A DNA stretch of 64,000 bases from Eriocheir sinensis (GCF_024679095.1 NC_066512.1:18160973-18224972), one strand, 5' to 3'; positions 26,795 through 38,554 are shown, counted from the first letter of the stretch. The notes: generated by a model not told the origin, from the letters alone. Program-made: numbers and translations.

Positions 26795-27265
26795 GTTTCT
26801 TCCTCCTACCTCTACTTTTGCATTCCCTCATACCCTTTCTTCTTTTCTCCCCCTCTTCTTCTTCTTACTCCTCTTCACCTTTCTCCTCCTACCTCCACTT
26901 TTGCATTCCTCCATCACCTTTACTTCTTCATTCTTTTTTTTTCTCCTTCTCTTCCCCCTCGTCTTCCTCTTCCCCCTCTTCATCTTCCTCCTCCTACCTC
27001 CACTTTTGCATTCCCCACCACCCTTTCTTTTTCCTCCTTTCTTCTTTCTCTTCCCCTCTTCCCCCTCTTCCTTCATCCTTCTCCTCCTCCTCTTCACATT
27101 CTTCCTCCTACCCCTAATTTTGCATTCCCCATCACCCTTCCTTCTTTCTCCTCCTCCTCCTCCTCCTCCTCCTCCTCCTCCTCCTCCTCCACCCTCTTCA
27201 CCATCCTCCTACCCTATTTTGGCATCCCCTCCTCACCTTCCTCCTCTTCCTCCTCCTCCTCCCCC
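26795..27265. repeat. Pyrimidine minisatellite, 84-113 bp unit
   Basis: Marker CTACCTC(T/C)ACTTTTGCATTCC near 26807, 26891 and 26996, with degenerate copies near 27109 and 27208. (TCC)n fills the spacing. Confidence 0.88.
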
Positions 27266-27479
27266 TCCTTTGCCACCAGTTGTTGTTGTTGTTTTCGTTG
27301 TTTATTGTTTATTGTTGCCCTAAAGTTTTCTCTGCCTTCCTAATACCTTTACTCTTTTTGTGCGCTGCTCTCTTTTCTTTCTCTCTTCCTCTCCTTCGCT
27401 TTTTTTTTACTTTTCGTTATGTAATACTCTCCTCCTCCTTCTCTCGATTTTTTTTCTTCTTTTAATTTCACTTCCTCCT

Positions 27480-28090
27480 TCTCGTCTTTCTCCTCCTTCA
27501 TCATCTTCTCCTTCTCCTTCTCCTCCTCTTTCGTCCTATGTTCAGCCTTGTCAGACTTCTTTTCCTAATTGCCCTTTCTCTTCCTCTTCCCTTTTTTTTT
27601 TTTTACCTCACATCAACATTTCCCTCCTCCTTCTCTCTTCTTCTTCTTCCTTTTTCTCTTCTCCTTCTCCTCTTTCTCCTTATGTTCAGCCTTGTCAGTC
27701 CTTTTCTGATTGCCTTTTTCTTCTCCGTTTCTCACCTCACACCAACATTACCCTCCTCCTCTTCCTTCTCCTTTTCTTCTCTTCTTCCTCCTCCTCCTCC
27801 TCCTTCTCCCCTTTCTTCTAATGTTCAGCCTTGTCAACCCTTTTCTAATTGTCCTTTCCTTTTCCTCTTTCTTTCCTTACCTCACACTAACATTACCCTC
27901 CTCCTCCTCTTCCTTCTCCTTTTCTCCTCTTCTTCCTCCTCCTCCTCCTCCTTCTCCCCTTTCTTCTAATGTCCAGCCTTGTCAACCCTTTTCTAACTGT
28001 CCTTCCTCCTTCTCTTCTTTTCCTTACCTCACACTATCCCTTCCCATCCTCCTTCTCCTCCTCCTCCTCCTCCTCCTCCTCCCCACAAGG
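27480..28090. repeat. Pyrimidine minisatellite, 140-147 bp unit
   Basis: Four units starting with ATGT(T/C)CAGCCTTGTCA at 27538, 27682, 27822 and 27969. Each also contains CCTCACA(T/C)(C/T)AACATT(T/A)CCC. Plus frames showing the same peptide in succession are repeat translations. Confidence 0.93.
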
Positions 28091-28139
28091 TCACTGACAC
28101 CCTTCGCCTAGATCACTTTCCCGCATTACCGTCATCATC

Positions 28140-28442
28140 ATCACCATCAGACCTCTCCCCCTTCCCTCCCCTCCTCTCCCCTAACCTTCCTCCCTTCCTA
28201 CCCTCATTCCTTCACTTACCTGTCTCCTAATCTCCCCTCCCCTCCCCTTCCCTCCCCTCCCCTCCCCTTTCGATCGTATATTATGTATTAACTTTTTTTT
28301 GTCACGTGCGTGGGAGGGAGGGTTTGGGGAGGGAGACAAAGAGAGGGAGAGAAAGGGAGAGAGGAGGGAGAGAGTGAATAGAGTGAGAGAGAAACAAGGA
28401 AGGTGGACGGGAGGGAGATAGATAAATTGATGGAGTGGAAGA

Positions 28443-28446
<4 letters not shown>
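28140..28446. repeat. Pyrimidine then purine low-complexity tract
   Basis: CCTCCCCT-rich to 28270, a 40-bp AT-rich gap, then GGGAGA-rich. Complementary composition on either side of the gap. Confidence 0.7.

Positions 28447-28515
<69 letters not shown>
28447..28515. repeat. (GA)n microsatellite
   Basis: Perfect GA array. (GAT)n near 28579-28600 and (TAC)n near 28650-28682 follow. 28690-28870 is unassigned unique AT-rich sequence. Confidence 0.96.
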
Positions 28516-28516
<1 letters not shown>

Positions 28517-28648
28517 AGCTGAAGGTTTGTTGATTTTCTGCTAATTTGCTCGTGAAAAAGTTACTCAATGATGACAGCGATGATGATGATGATGATGATG
28601 AAAAGAAAAAAAACAAGAAGGCGTTATTAACATTATCATTATTACAAT

Positions 28649-28681
<33 letters not shown>

Positions 28682-28870
28682 AATAAGAAATAACAAAACA
28701 AGTATGTATATTCACGTGTAGACATCCGCACGCATTCACATTAGCTAGCATTTTATTTATTTTCTGTCAACATTTTTTTTCAGTATTACAAGCCAATCTG
28801 TAATATCTACGACGTTGTAATATTTCTTTCAGTGCTGTATTCCACAATTGAATTAAATGGCTCAGGGGTC

Positions 28871-28873
<3 letters not shown>

Positions 28874-28932
<59 letters not shown>
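28874..28932. repeat. (TC)n microsatellite
   Basis: Perfect TC array, followed by G/A-rich sequence (29000-29070). Confidence 0.96.
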
Positions 28933-28933
<1 letters not shown>

Positions 28934-29132
28934 ATCCTTCGCCTGCTGCTCTCCTCCCTCTTCCACCTCATCCCCTTTAAACTCTCCCTGGCTACGAGAG
29001 GGGAGGGAGGGAGGGGAGGAGGAAGGGGAGAGGGGAGGGAGAGGGGAGAGATGAGGGGAGGGGGCGACTGTTTCCCCTTCCCGGTCGAAGCTAAACCAGG
29101 CAAGGTCAGTGACACGTCTACTGTGTGTGCGT

Positions 29133-29138
<6 letters not shown>

Positions 29139-29190
<52 letters not shown>
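29139..29190. repeat. (GT)n microsatellite
   Basis: GT array with a GTGTGC/GTATGT degenerate start. 29200-29370 is AT-rich with AATA quartets. Confidence 0.95.
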
Positions 29191-29193
<3 letters not shown>

Positions 29194-29382
29194 ATGGTAT
29201 GCTTAGATGTAATAAAGAAAGCATGTTTTTTTATCACTCTGCACATAAGAAGCCATAAATAAAATAATAATAAAAATAATATGACGCAAATTAATAACAT
29301 ATAAGAACCACAAATACAACAAAAATAATGATAAAACACTAATAAATAAATAAATTAAAGTAAAACACTAGCATGCCTATCC

Positions 29383-29577
29383 CAGTGGTGGTGGTGGTGG
29401 TGGTGGTGGTGCTTTATTTCACCCCCCCCCAAAATCCCCCACAAAAAATCCCCCCCCCAAAAAAAATCCCCCCCAAAAGCCCCCCCCCCCAAAAAAAAGC
29501 CCCCCCCAAAAAGACCTCCAAGAAAGACCCCCAAGAAAGCCCTCCCCCAAAAAAGTCCCCCCCCCAAAAGCCCCTCA
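29383..29577. repeat. (GGT)n then alternating C-run/A-run tract
   Basis: GGT array to 29411, then from 29422 blocks of 4-12 C alternate with blocks of 3-8 A, with occasional T or G. The complementary strand is G-run/T-run, so G-quadruplex and i-motif formation are likely. The Pro/Lys frame is a by-product. Confidence 0.92.
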
Positions 29578-29705
29578 GAAATAATAATAAAGAGGAGGAA
29601 GAAGGAGAGTCTCGGAGTGGGGAAAGGAAGTAGTTGTGGCGGAATTAATGTTCGTGATTTATGGCGCGGCGCTTTGATGTTGGCGGCTGAAATAATGATT
29701 AACTT

Positions 29706-29708
<3 letters not shown>

Positions 29709-29744
<36 letters not shown>

Positions 29745-29836
29745 TGTAAAGACTTGATTATGCGCTACGGTATACGAAACAAACATACATAGAAAGACAC
29801 ACACACACACACTCACACACACACACACACACACAC
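29709..29836. repeat. (GA)n and (CA)n arrays
   Basis: GA array 29709-29740 and interrupted CA array 29797-29836. Confidence 0.93.
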
Positions 29837-29920
29837 AGTACTGCAGGGTGTGCGTGACAAAGGTATAACGTTCACTACAACAACAACACTGCGGCGGCGA
29901 CGGTAAAGGGCGGTATAAAG

Positions 29921-30205
29921 TAAGGTAAAGGAATGTAAAGGAAGGTAAAGGAAGGTAAAGGAAGGTAAAGGAATGTAAAGGAAGGTAAAGGAAGGTAAAG
30001 GAAAGGAAGGTAAAGGAAGGCAAAGGAAGGTAAAGGAAGGTATATATAAAGGAAGCAAAGTAAAGGAAGGCAAAGTAAGGTAAAGGAAGGTATATGTAAA
30101 GAAAGCAAAGTAAAGGAAGGAAAAGTAAGGTAAAGTAAGGTATATGTAAAGGAAGGAAAAGAAGGCAAAGGAAGGTAGAAAGTAAGGCAAAGGAATCAGG
30201 GACAT
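29921..30205. repeat. 10-bp minisatellite with 50-bp higher-order unit
   Basis: Base unit GGTAAAGGAA and variants. In the right half TATAT(A/G)TAAAG(G/A)AAG begins at 30041, 30091 and 30141, exactly 50 bp apart, showing secondary amplification of five base units. Minus-strand Leu/Pro/Phe/Tyr frames are artefacts. Confidence 0.94.
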
Positions 30206-30344
30206 CGGGCGTGCCAAACGGAGGTCGAGTAAACGCAATAAGAAAAAAAAGAATAAAGGAAAAAAATGAAAACGAGACCATAAATACAAACTGCTTCAGG
30301 CTCCAACCTTACTAACCAACTAACAATGATTTATACAGGGGACA

Positions 30345-30555
30345 GCACCACCACCAGCCCCCCCTTCCCCCCCTCCTTCCTTCCCCCCTTACTCCCTTCC
30401 CTCCCCCTCTCCCTCTTACCTCCTTACCCCTCACCCTCCTTCCTCCCTCCCTTCTCTCCCCTCGTTTTCCGGCCACCCTCCTCCTCCCTTCCTCTAAACA
30501 TGCACGTCTCCCCCTCTTCGCATGCTCCCCTTCCTCCTTCCGCCTCCTCCCAATA
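30345..30555. repeat. Pyrimidine-rich tract
   Basis: CCTTCC/CCCTCC-rich; no gene. Confidence 0.7.
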
Positions 30556-30558
30556 TCC

Positions 30559-30611
<53 letters not shown>
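30559..30611. repeat. (CA)n microsatellite
   Basis: Perfect CA array of about 26 units. Confidence 0.97.
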
Positions 30612-30613
<2 letters not shown>

Positions 30614-30701
30614 TTACATGTCGTGGGTCGTCATACTTTTAAGACCGACATAATTAAAGGCTCGTTGCCCCTCGTTAAAAAAAAAAAAAAAAAAAAAAAA
30701 A
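30612..30701 (+). other. Unique 66 bp ending in a 24-nt poly(A)
   Basis: A short complex segment ends in an uninterrupted A run of about 24 (30678-30701). This may be the 3' end of a poly(A)-tailed retroposon, but it shows no similarity to the SINE copies here. Confidence 0.35.
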
Positions 30702-30734
30702 GAGTCGCAGGGCTGTTCGTCACCCCACCGCTAA

Positions 30735-31260
30735 CCTATTTCACGAGGCGGAGGCAGAAGGAGGAAGAGGAGCAACGGGGAAGGGGAGGGGAGAGGAAGG
30801 TTGGGGAAGGGGCAGTAAACGGGCCATGCACGTAGACAAGGTTGAAGGAAGGGGAGGAAAGGAGTGGGGAGGGGAAGGGGAGGTGGATGAATCAAGGGAG
30901 TTGGGTGGGGAAGGATGAAGGGGAGTTAGGTAAGTCAAGGAAAGGGGTGAGGAGGAGGGGTGAGAAAGGTAGGGGTGATGGGGAGGCGTAAAGAGGAGGA
31001 AGGGGTGGGGGAGGGGTAAAGACGGGAGGTAAAAGGAAGGGGTGGCGTGGGGAGAGGTGAAGGAAAGTTGGGTGAATCAGGATAAGGGATGGGGTGGGGA
31101 GAGGTGAAGGGGAGGGGTGAAAAGGGGAAGGGGAGGGGTGAGGTGGGGAAAGGTGAAGGAAAGCTGGGTGGTGAATCAGGAGGAGAGGAGAAGGGGAGGG
31201 ATGAGAAGGGGAAGGGTGAGGAGGGGAGGGGTGAGAAGGAGAGGGGTAAAGGGGGGGGGT
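30735..31260. repeat. G-rich polypurine minisatellite
   Basis: GGGGAGGGGTGA(A/G) units; GGTGAAGGAAAG(T/C)TGGGTG near 31057 and 31152 marks a roughly 95-bp duplication. High G-quadruplex potential. Confidence 0.85.
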
Positions 31261-31494
31261 GTAGTGAGTCAGTGGTCCAGCTCGGCTCCCTCCATTCACG
31301 AATCTTAAATCCGTGCTTCCTTCCATGTCGCGTGCGTCGTCAAAGCCGTTCCATTTCGTCCCGGTGACCGCCACGACGCTGCTCTCGTGTCTGAGTTCCC
31401 ATTCTTCCCGGCGATTCATGGATCTTTATGCCTGCACAACCCCCTCCCCCCCTCCCCCTCATCCCCTCTTTCTGCTACCCCTTCCGTCTTTTCT
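31261..31494. other. Unique stretch, nothing recognised
   Basis: Complex sequence between opposite-strand repeats. Plus and minus frames cross it but no domain is apparent. It marks a purine-to-pyrimidine switch. Confidence 0.4.
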
Positions 31495-32540
31495 TTCTTC
31501 CTTCCTCAGTGCTGCCTTTAACCTTGTCCTTCCTTGCTTACCTACTATGTTCCCCGTTCCCCCTTTCTCCCTTTCTCCTTTCCTTCCTTCCTTCCTTCCT
31601 CAATGTTGCTTTCTACCTTGTCCCTTCTTCCCTTTTTATCTTTCTCCTTGCTTCCCTATCTTGTTACCCCCTTCTCCCTTCTCCTTCCTTCCTCCCTTCC
31701 TCAATGTTGCCTTCTACTTTGTCCCTTCTTCCCTTCTTACCTTCCTCCGATTCCCTGCCTTGTTCCCCCTTTCTCCCTTCTCCTTCCTTCCTTCCTTCCT
31801 CAATGTTGCCTTCTACTTTGTCCCTTCTTCCCTTCTTACCCTCCTCCGATTCCCTATCTTGTTCCCCTTTTCTCCCTTCTCCTTTCTTCCCTCCTTCCTT
31901 CCTCAATGCTGCTTGTTACCTTGTCCTTTCTTCCCTTCTAACCTTCTTCCTTGGTTCCTTACCTTGTTCCCCTTTTTCTTCCTTCCCTCCTTCCTAAATG
32001 TTCCCCACCTACCTTGTTCTCATTCCCCTTCCTACCTCATCCTGCCCGCTCACTGTGTTCCCCCTTCCCCCTTCACTTTTCCCTCCCTTCCTTCCTTCTT
32101 TTCTAAATACTTCCCTCCTTCAATGTCCTTTCTTCCCTTCCTCTTTGTCATACTACACCATGCTGCCTTCTCACAGTGTTCCCATGTTCTTCTCCTGTCC
32201 TTCTTTCATTCCATTCTACTATCCCTCCTTCCTTCAACTCTTTCTTCCTTTCTCAATGTTTTCCTTCTACCATGTCCATCCTTCCCCTTCTGATCTTTCT
32301 CCTTGTCTTCCTACCTTCATGCCACTTTCTCGCCGTGTCCTAATTCCCCCCTTCCTTCCTCAGTGGTGCCCTCCTATACCGTGTCCAGCCTTCACCTTCT
32401 TCCCTTTCTCCTTGTCTTCCTACCTCCATGCCACCTTCTCACCATGTTCCAAATCCCTCCTTCCTTCTTTCTTTCACTCCATTCAACTATCCCTCCTTCC
32501 CTGCCTCTTCCTTCCTTCCTTCCTTCCCACCGTGCCCTCA
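31495..32540. repeat. Pyrimidine minisatellite, about 100-bp unit
   Basis: Marker C(A/T)(A/G)TG(T/C)TGC near 31506, 31601, 31702, 31801, 31903 and about 31996, followed by CTTGTCCCTTCTTCCC and CTTGTTCCCC. The copies at 31702 and 31801 are nearly identical (recent), and units beyond 32060 are degenerate. Confidence 0.93.
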
Positions 32541-32942
32541 GCCCCCATCCCTTGCCTCCTTCCTTTCATTTGTCCTTTAGTCCTTCCTCCAATCATTCCC
32601 AGCTCCAAGAATGACCCCCCCCTACCATCTCTCCCCCTCCCCCCTTTCTGTCCCCCTGTCCCTTGCACGCCCCTCCTGTCCCCCAGCTCGCAAAGTCACG
32701 CCACCTTCCCTGCATGTCACGTCGCCCCGCCACCTCTGCGTCTTGACAAGGTTGCAGGGTAAGAGTTTTGAGTCACACTTTTGTCTCGCCCTCCCTCGTG
32801 TGTGTATTCTTCGTCCTGTACCAGTTGATTCCACTTAAGTTATCTTTCTGGGGTAGCCATTAGATTTGGCTTTTGAGTTCCTGGTAATAGGTGACCTTCC
32901 TCTTGTGATACATTATTAGCCCCCCCACCCCCCCCATCCCCC

Positions 32943-32993
<51 letters not shown>

Positions 32994-33430
32994 TGGTAAA
33001 CAGACTTGCGTGCTCCAACGACCTAGCAGGGCCATGCGTGATAGGAGGTGCACCCATGCTATAAGGCCCTCTTAGTAGTAGCCTGACGAAGGACGCTCCA
33101 CCCCCACCACAATGCCATGAGACAATAGCAAGGGTTAGTGGCTGCTCCCTCCCCAAAATGACCAAAAGTTTCAATTAACGGATACTTGGTGCTCGGCAGC
33201 GAAGGAGTGCCTGGCTACGGTGGCCATCAGAGTCACTCCAACTGGGTCACTCCGCAGCAAAGGGTTCAAAGAATATCCGGGGTAATGGACCACGCATTCG
33301 TTTGTTACTGAACCTTTGCACTTACGATACACGGCCTTTGAGAATGGAAGCAGATTTGTTTGCACTTCTGGAATTAGTGTCGAATATCGAGTGGGATGTT
33401 TAAAGACTCAGTGTAGTGAGGCGGCTCGAT
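32541..33430. other. Mixed unique region with one (TC)n
   Basis: Pyrimidine-rich to about 32690, then complex sequence, C-runs 32921-32942, and a (TC)n array 32944-32990. 33000-33430 is complex. The minus frame 33171-33365 has no recognised domain. This part could be 5' sequence of the RTE fragment downstream. Confidence 0.4.
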
Positions 33431-33514
33431 CAGTGTGTATGAGCATTTTAATGAAGAGGAAGAAATGAGGTCATCAAGCCGTATTGACTATGATTTTCAA
33501 ATCCCAAAAATCTA

Positions 33515-33880
33515 GAACAGAACTTAGTCGAATTCCATAGTGTAAAGGAGATGTAAAATCTAATATTTACGTTAAATTAAAATTACAAACTGAAGATAAT
33601 CGTGTATGCCCCAACATCTAATTACACTGATGAGGATGTTGACAAGTTTTATGATGGTGTTCAATCAATTGTGACCAGAGGGTCTGCTTATAATATTGTG
33701 ATCATGTGGAACTTAAATAATAAAGTAGGAAAAAAAGTTACTGTAGAAACCTCGGTGGGGAATCACGGCACAGACTCATGAAATGGAAGACGACAAACTT
33801 TAGTAGACTTTATTGAAGATCATTCCCCGAAAATTACTAATCCCTTGATATGGATCAGGAAAAAAACTGCAAACAGATAA
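33515..33880 (+). pseudogene. Decayed AP-endonuclease domain of an RTE-type LINE
   Basis: In one frame the sequence reads N-L-V-E-F-H-S, then K-I-I-V-Y-A-P-T-S, an acidic F-Y helix, I-V-I-M, then G-K-K and S-V-G-N-H-G, then N-G-R-R-Q-T-L-V-D-F. This order (VYAPTS, FY, IVMGDFN, VG, GNHG, N-RG-LVDF) is that of RTE-clade endonucleases, annotated in animal genomes as craniofacial development protein 2-like. In-frame stops occur at 33554, 33578 and 33779. The GDFN catalytic motif is W-N-L-N (33707-33718), losing the Asp. It is a fossil of the exonuclease-endonuclease-phosphatase fold that nicks target DNA. Confidence 0.75.
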
Positions 33881-33924
33881 GATAAAAGACAAAGTAGACG
33901 ATAAGATAGAGACAATTAAAATTA

Positions 33925-34065
33925 AAAAAATGACAATGGTCAGGACACGAGGAAAGAGGAGAACAGGCCGACAAAAGGAGTGACAGACTGGGAAACAAGT
34001 TATATAAAACGACCCAAGGGAAGGCAGTGTTCCGTATTGAGTAATGAAATTAAAAAGTTTATATA
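33925..34065 (+). mobile_element. Probable C-terminal remnant of the same RTE element
   Basis: Just after the endonuclease fragment, frames read Q-W-S-G-H, then (after a frameshift) R-G-K-R-R-T-G-R-Q-K. This resembles the conserved end of RTE reverse transcriptases (W-x-GH ... PRGKRRPGRPK ... W). The whole RT core is missing between about 33880 and 33925, implying a large internal deletion. An (AT)n array follows 70 bp later. Similarity is short, so this is tentative. Confidence 0.45.
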
Positions 34066-34135
34066 ACGTTAACATCGAGATTAAAAATTAGAGGCACACG
34101 ATAACAGCGAATGTAAACGTTTGGGAAGCCATAAG

Positions 34136-35379
<1,244 letters not shown>

Positions 35380-35747
35380 TTGTTTTTGATTGGTTAATGG
35401 GTCCTGATATTTTCTTTTTGTTTTATTAATTTGCTTGTTTGTTTATTTGTCGTTTATTTGTGTTGTGCGTTTACTTTTTTTAGGTATAAATTTGCCTCTT
35501 TGTATTTTTGTGTGTGTGCTTTTTGCTTTTGTCTGAAGGTTAATTTGTGTTTGCTTTTGTTTGCTTCGTTTACGTGTGAATGTCTGTTAACTTGGGCTTG
35601 GGCTGGGTGGGTGTTTGGCTGATAGGTTTGTTTGTGTGTTTACCAAGTTGCTGGCTGTTTTTTTTGGGGGGTGAGGGAGGGGGGGGTGGGGGGGCCAAGC
35701 ATGTGTTAGCTAAAATTATATTCATGGCGTGTTGTCTCTCTTCTTAC

Positions 35748-35751
<4 letters not shown>

Positions 35752-35813
<62 letters not shown>
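35752..35813. repeat. (GT)n microsatellite
   Basis: Perfect GT array. Confidence 0.97.
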
Positions 35814-35815
<2 letters not shown>

Positions 35816-35895
35816 TGCAGTGTGCGTCTAATCTTATCTCACGAGTTCAACGATTGTGCGTGTGCAAGTCGAAGCAAGAAGGATTTGAGTCTATT

Positions 35896-35898
<3 letters not shown>

Positions 35899-35990
<92 letters not shown>
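35899..35990. repeat. (GT)n microsatellite
   Basis: Perfect GT array of about 46 units. A complementary (CA)n lies at 36078-36105 and another AC array at 36354-36387. Confidence 0.97.
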
Positions 35991-35991
<1 letters not shown>

Positions 35992-36074
35992 CGTGAGTGT
36001 AAACTAAAATCAATTGGCAACACAAAATTAGATCATCAACCGGACCCGAAAAACATGCGAACAACACAAATACC

Positions 36075-36105
<31 letters not shown>

Positions 36106-36353
36106 GCCGCTGCTGCAGACAACCTTTAGCCCTCGACACAGACATGAATACAGAAAAGAGTGAAAATGAAGGTTAAAAAAAAAGAAATAAAAAGGGAAGG
36201 TAGAGGGACAGGTGAACAAACGGTTGGTCACAGCTCAGCGAAGGAAGGACCGCAGGGCACGCCGACCCCCCTAAATTACCCCCTCCCCCTCCTCCCCTTT
36301 CCCCTCCCCTTCAATCACTGCCAAGGGTTATGTAAAGGTGTAGGGGGGAGCGA

Positions 36354-36390
<37 letters not shown>

Positions 36391-36519
36391 CTGACGGACG
36401 TGTATAACTTATTTGTACGGGGTTATTTATCTCTCGGTTTGTTTGTCTGTCTGCGAGGCACTGTTTCGGCTTTCGCTATTTCAACTTTGTTTTTTTTTCA
36501 CGCATAAATTTCGACAGTT

Positions 36520-36521
<2 letters not shown>

Positions 36522-36591
<70 letters not shown>
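36522..36591. repeat. (CT)n microsatellite
   Basis: Perfect CT array of about 35 units. A complementary (GA)n begins 197 bp downstream. Confidence 0.97.
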
Positions 36592-36595
<4 letters not shown>

Positions 36596-36786
36596 GTTTT
36601 TTTCGCTTCCTACATTCCTCTCCCTCATTTTTAGTCCTTTTCCTCTCATTTGTTGGTTTACTTTACTTAACTCTATTTTACTTGCTTTACTTCGCCACAC
36701 ATCACTAGCATTGTAAGCATTATCATCGCCCATCACAGCACTTTATCACCGCCATTATTGCTTTATCTAGGAAGTCTTCATGAGGG

Positions 36787-36788
<2 letters not shown>

Positions 36789-36863
<75 letters not shown>
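36789..36863. repeat. (GA)n microsatellite with G-run
   Basis: Perfect GA array ending in a run of about ten G and (GGA)n. Confidence 0.97.
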
Positions 36864-36873
<10 letters not shown>

Positions 36874-37137
36874 AGGGCAGGAGGAGGAGGAGGAGTGTTA
36901 TGAGTCTGGTTCAAATACCACATAATTATGGTAGTCAACAGTGATTTAAACTTTTTCCTGTATCATATGTGTTGCTCTTAAGTCTGCAGCTGCATATTTG
37001 TCTCACTTTTGGGCCAGATTTTGTGATGTAGCATAAATTATAAAGGTAAAGTTTGGTGCATAATCTACAGCAGCGCGTGGCTTCGGTGCTCATCTCCGTC
37101 GCACTGACCCTGAGACCCCGTGTACTGAACTTGATTT

Positions 37138-37360
37138 AAATGTTGTCTATAAACTAACTAGATGATTAACCAAGCAAGTGAAGCGCTGAGGTATTTGCAG
37201 CTTAATATACATGCACTTTTTTTTTTTTTTACAGTAAAGGAAGCAGTAAATGTTGTCCATAAGCTAACGAGGTGACTAACCAGGCAAGTGAAGCGCTGAG
37301 GTATTTGCGGCTTAATATACATGCACTCCTTTTTTTTTCTTTTACAGTAAAGGAAGCAGA
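37138..37360. repeat. 110-bp tandem duplication
   Basis: Unit 1 37138-37247 and unit 2 37248-37360 both run from AAATGTTGTC(T/C)ATAA through AAGTGAAGCGCTGAGGTATT to ACAGTAAAGGAAGCAG. They differ by a handful of transitions and the length of a T run. Each unit contains a T-run followed by ACAG, resembling a polypyrimidine tract and acceptor. The duplication is in otherwise unique sequence and is not low complexity. Confidence 0.93.
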
Positions 37361-37682
37361 TCAAGGGCAAAAAAGTAACTGAGAAAAACAAAGCTAATCA
37401 CCGTCCCTATACTTATATTTATCCCAAGTGCTGCGAATATATACAACACACATTTTCGTGACTAATTATAACCTTCGTAACTATCATAAGCGTGACAACA
37501 TTCCATTAAACCAACGCCAACTGCATTATCTGTCTCCTGAACGCTGACTCGACAATCCAAGATGACCTGGTTAACTCGAGAACGCGATTGGCCCAAAACA
37601 TAAGCCCACGCCAATTACCCCTGTGTTATCTGGCCGAGGCTTTACACAGACATCACCGGTGGCCTGGTTAGCACAAGCACAC

Positions 37683-37965
37683 GTATCAGGTGAGTAAGGG
37701 CAGGTGGCTGATACGTATCGGCGGTGCTTATCATATCAATAAAAATTTCCTTGATACTTGACAGCCGCGTTATGCCGTTATCGGGGCGAGGGGGGAGCGC
37801 GGGGCAGGTTAGCAGGGATGGTGGGGCGGGGCGGGGATAGGTAGGGCGGAGCGGGGAGAGACGGGGCGGGGCGGGAAGCCGTACGACCGCTGCACAATGC
37901 TTACGGGGACAATACTCCCCGTGACGTCACTGCCAGGCGCATGATTAGCACGACGAGCATTACCA
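37683..37965 (+). promoter_or_regulatory. Candidate GC-box/CRE regulatory patch
   Basis: CAGGTGAGTAAG at 37688-37699 matches a strong 5' splice site. 37795-37880 holds several GGGGCGGGGC/GGGCGGAGC words (Sp1-like GC boxes), and a perfect CRE palindrome TGACGTCA lies at 37922-37929. The patch is non-repetitive. No transcript can be shown, and GC-box promoters are less usual in arthropods, so this is suggestive only. Confidence 0.3.
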
Positions 37966-38208
37966 CCTGACGTGTGCTCGTCGCCAAGGACACGGCAGCA
38001 GCAGCAACCGCCCCCCACCCCCCCACACACACACAAGAGCATACCCTTCCCCTACCAACACATATGCATGCACAGAAAAATGCGAGTCATGTCATAAATA
38101 TACATATACAAAGAAGCATTCGCATTATGTGAATATATGAGGTCACTGGTAGGTAACTGTGGAGGCACCAGCACCACCACGACCACCAATAGAGCGGCAC
38201 ACCAATAT

Positions 38209-38249
<41 letters not shown>

Positions 38250-38554
38250 CGTGGTGATATAGGAGGAAGAGGATCATGAAGAGGAGAAAGAGGAAAAGAA
38301 GTATAAGAAAGAGTAATAAAAGAAAGAGAAGGAGGAGGAGGAGGAGGAGGAGGAAGAGGGTCAAGAAGAGGAGGAAGAGGAAGATGAGGACATGGTAGAA
38401 GATAAACTAGCTACAGGAGAAGTCGCTGCAGGAGGAGGAGGAAGAGGAGGAGGAGGAGGAGGACCAAGTATTTACTCACCGCAGCCCGCGCCGTCAGTGG
38501 TCAATACATACCTGAAAGGACAGAAACAAATAAATATCATGTAAATATATAATA

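Noticed and set aside
29422..29577. Interstitial telomere
   Set aside because: Run lengths are irregular and the pattern does not match the arthropod TTAGG repeat.
29373..29633. Lys/Pro-rich protein over the C-run/A-run tract
   Set aside because: The frame depends on homopolymer lengths that are unreliable and variable.
33171..33365. 64-residue minus-strand frame upstream of the RTE fragment
   Set aside because: No recognised domain; could be chance or decayed element sequence, so not called.
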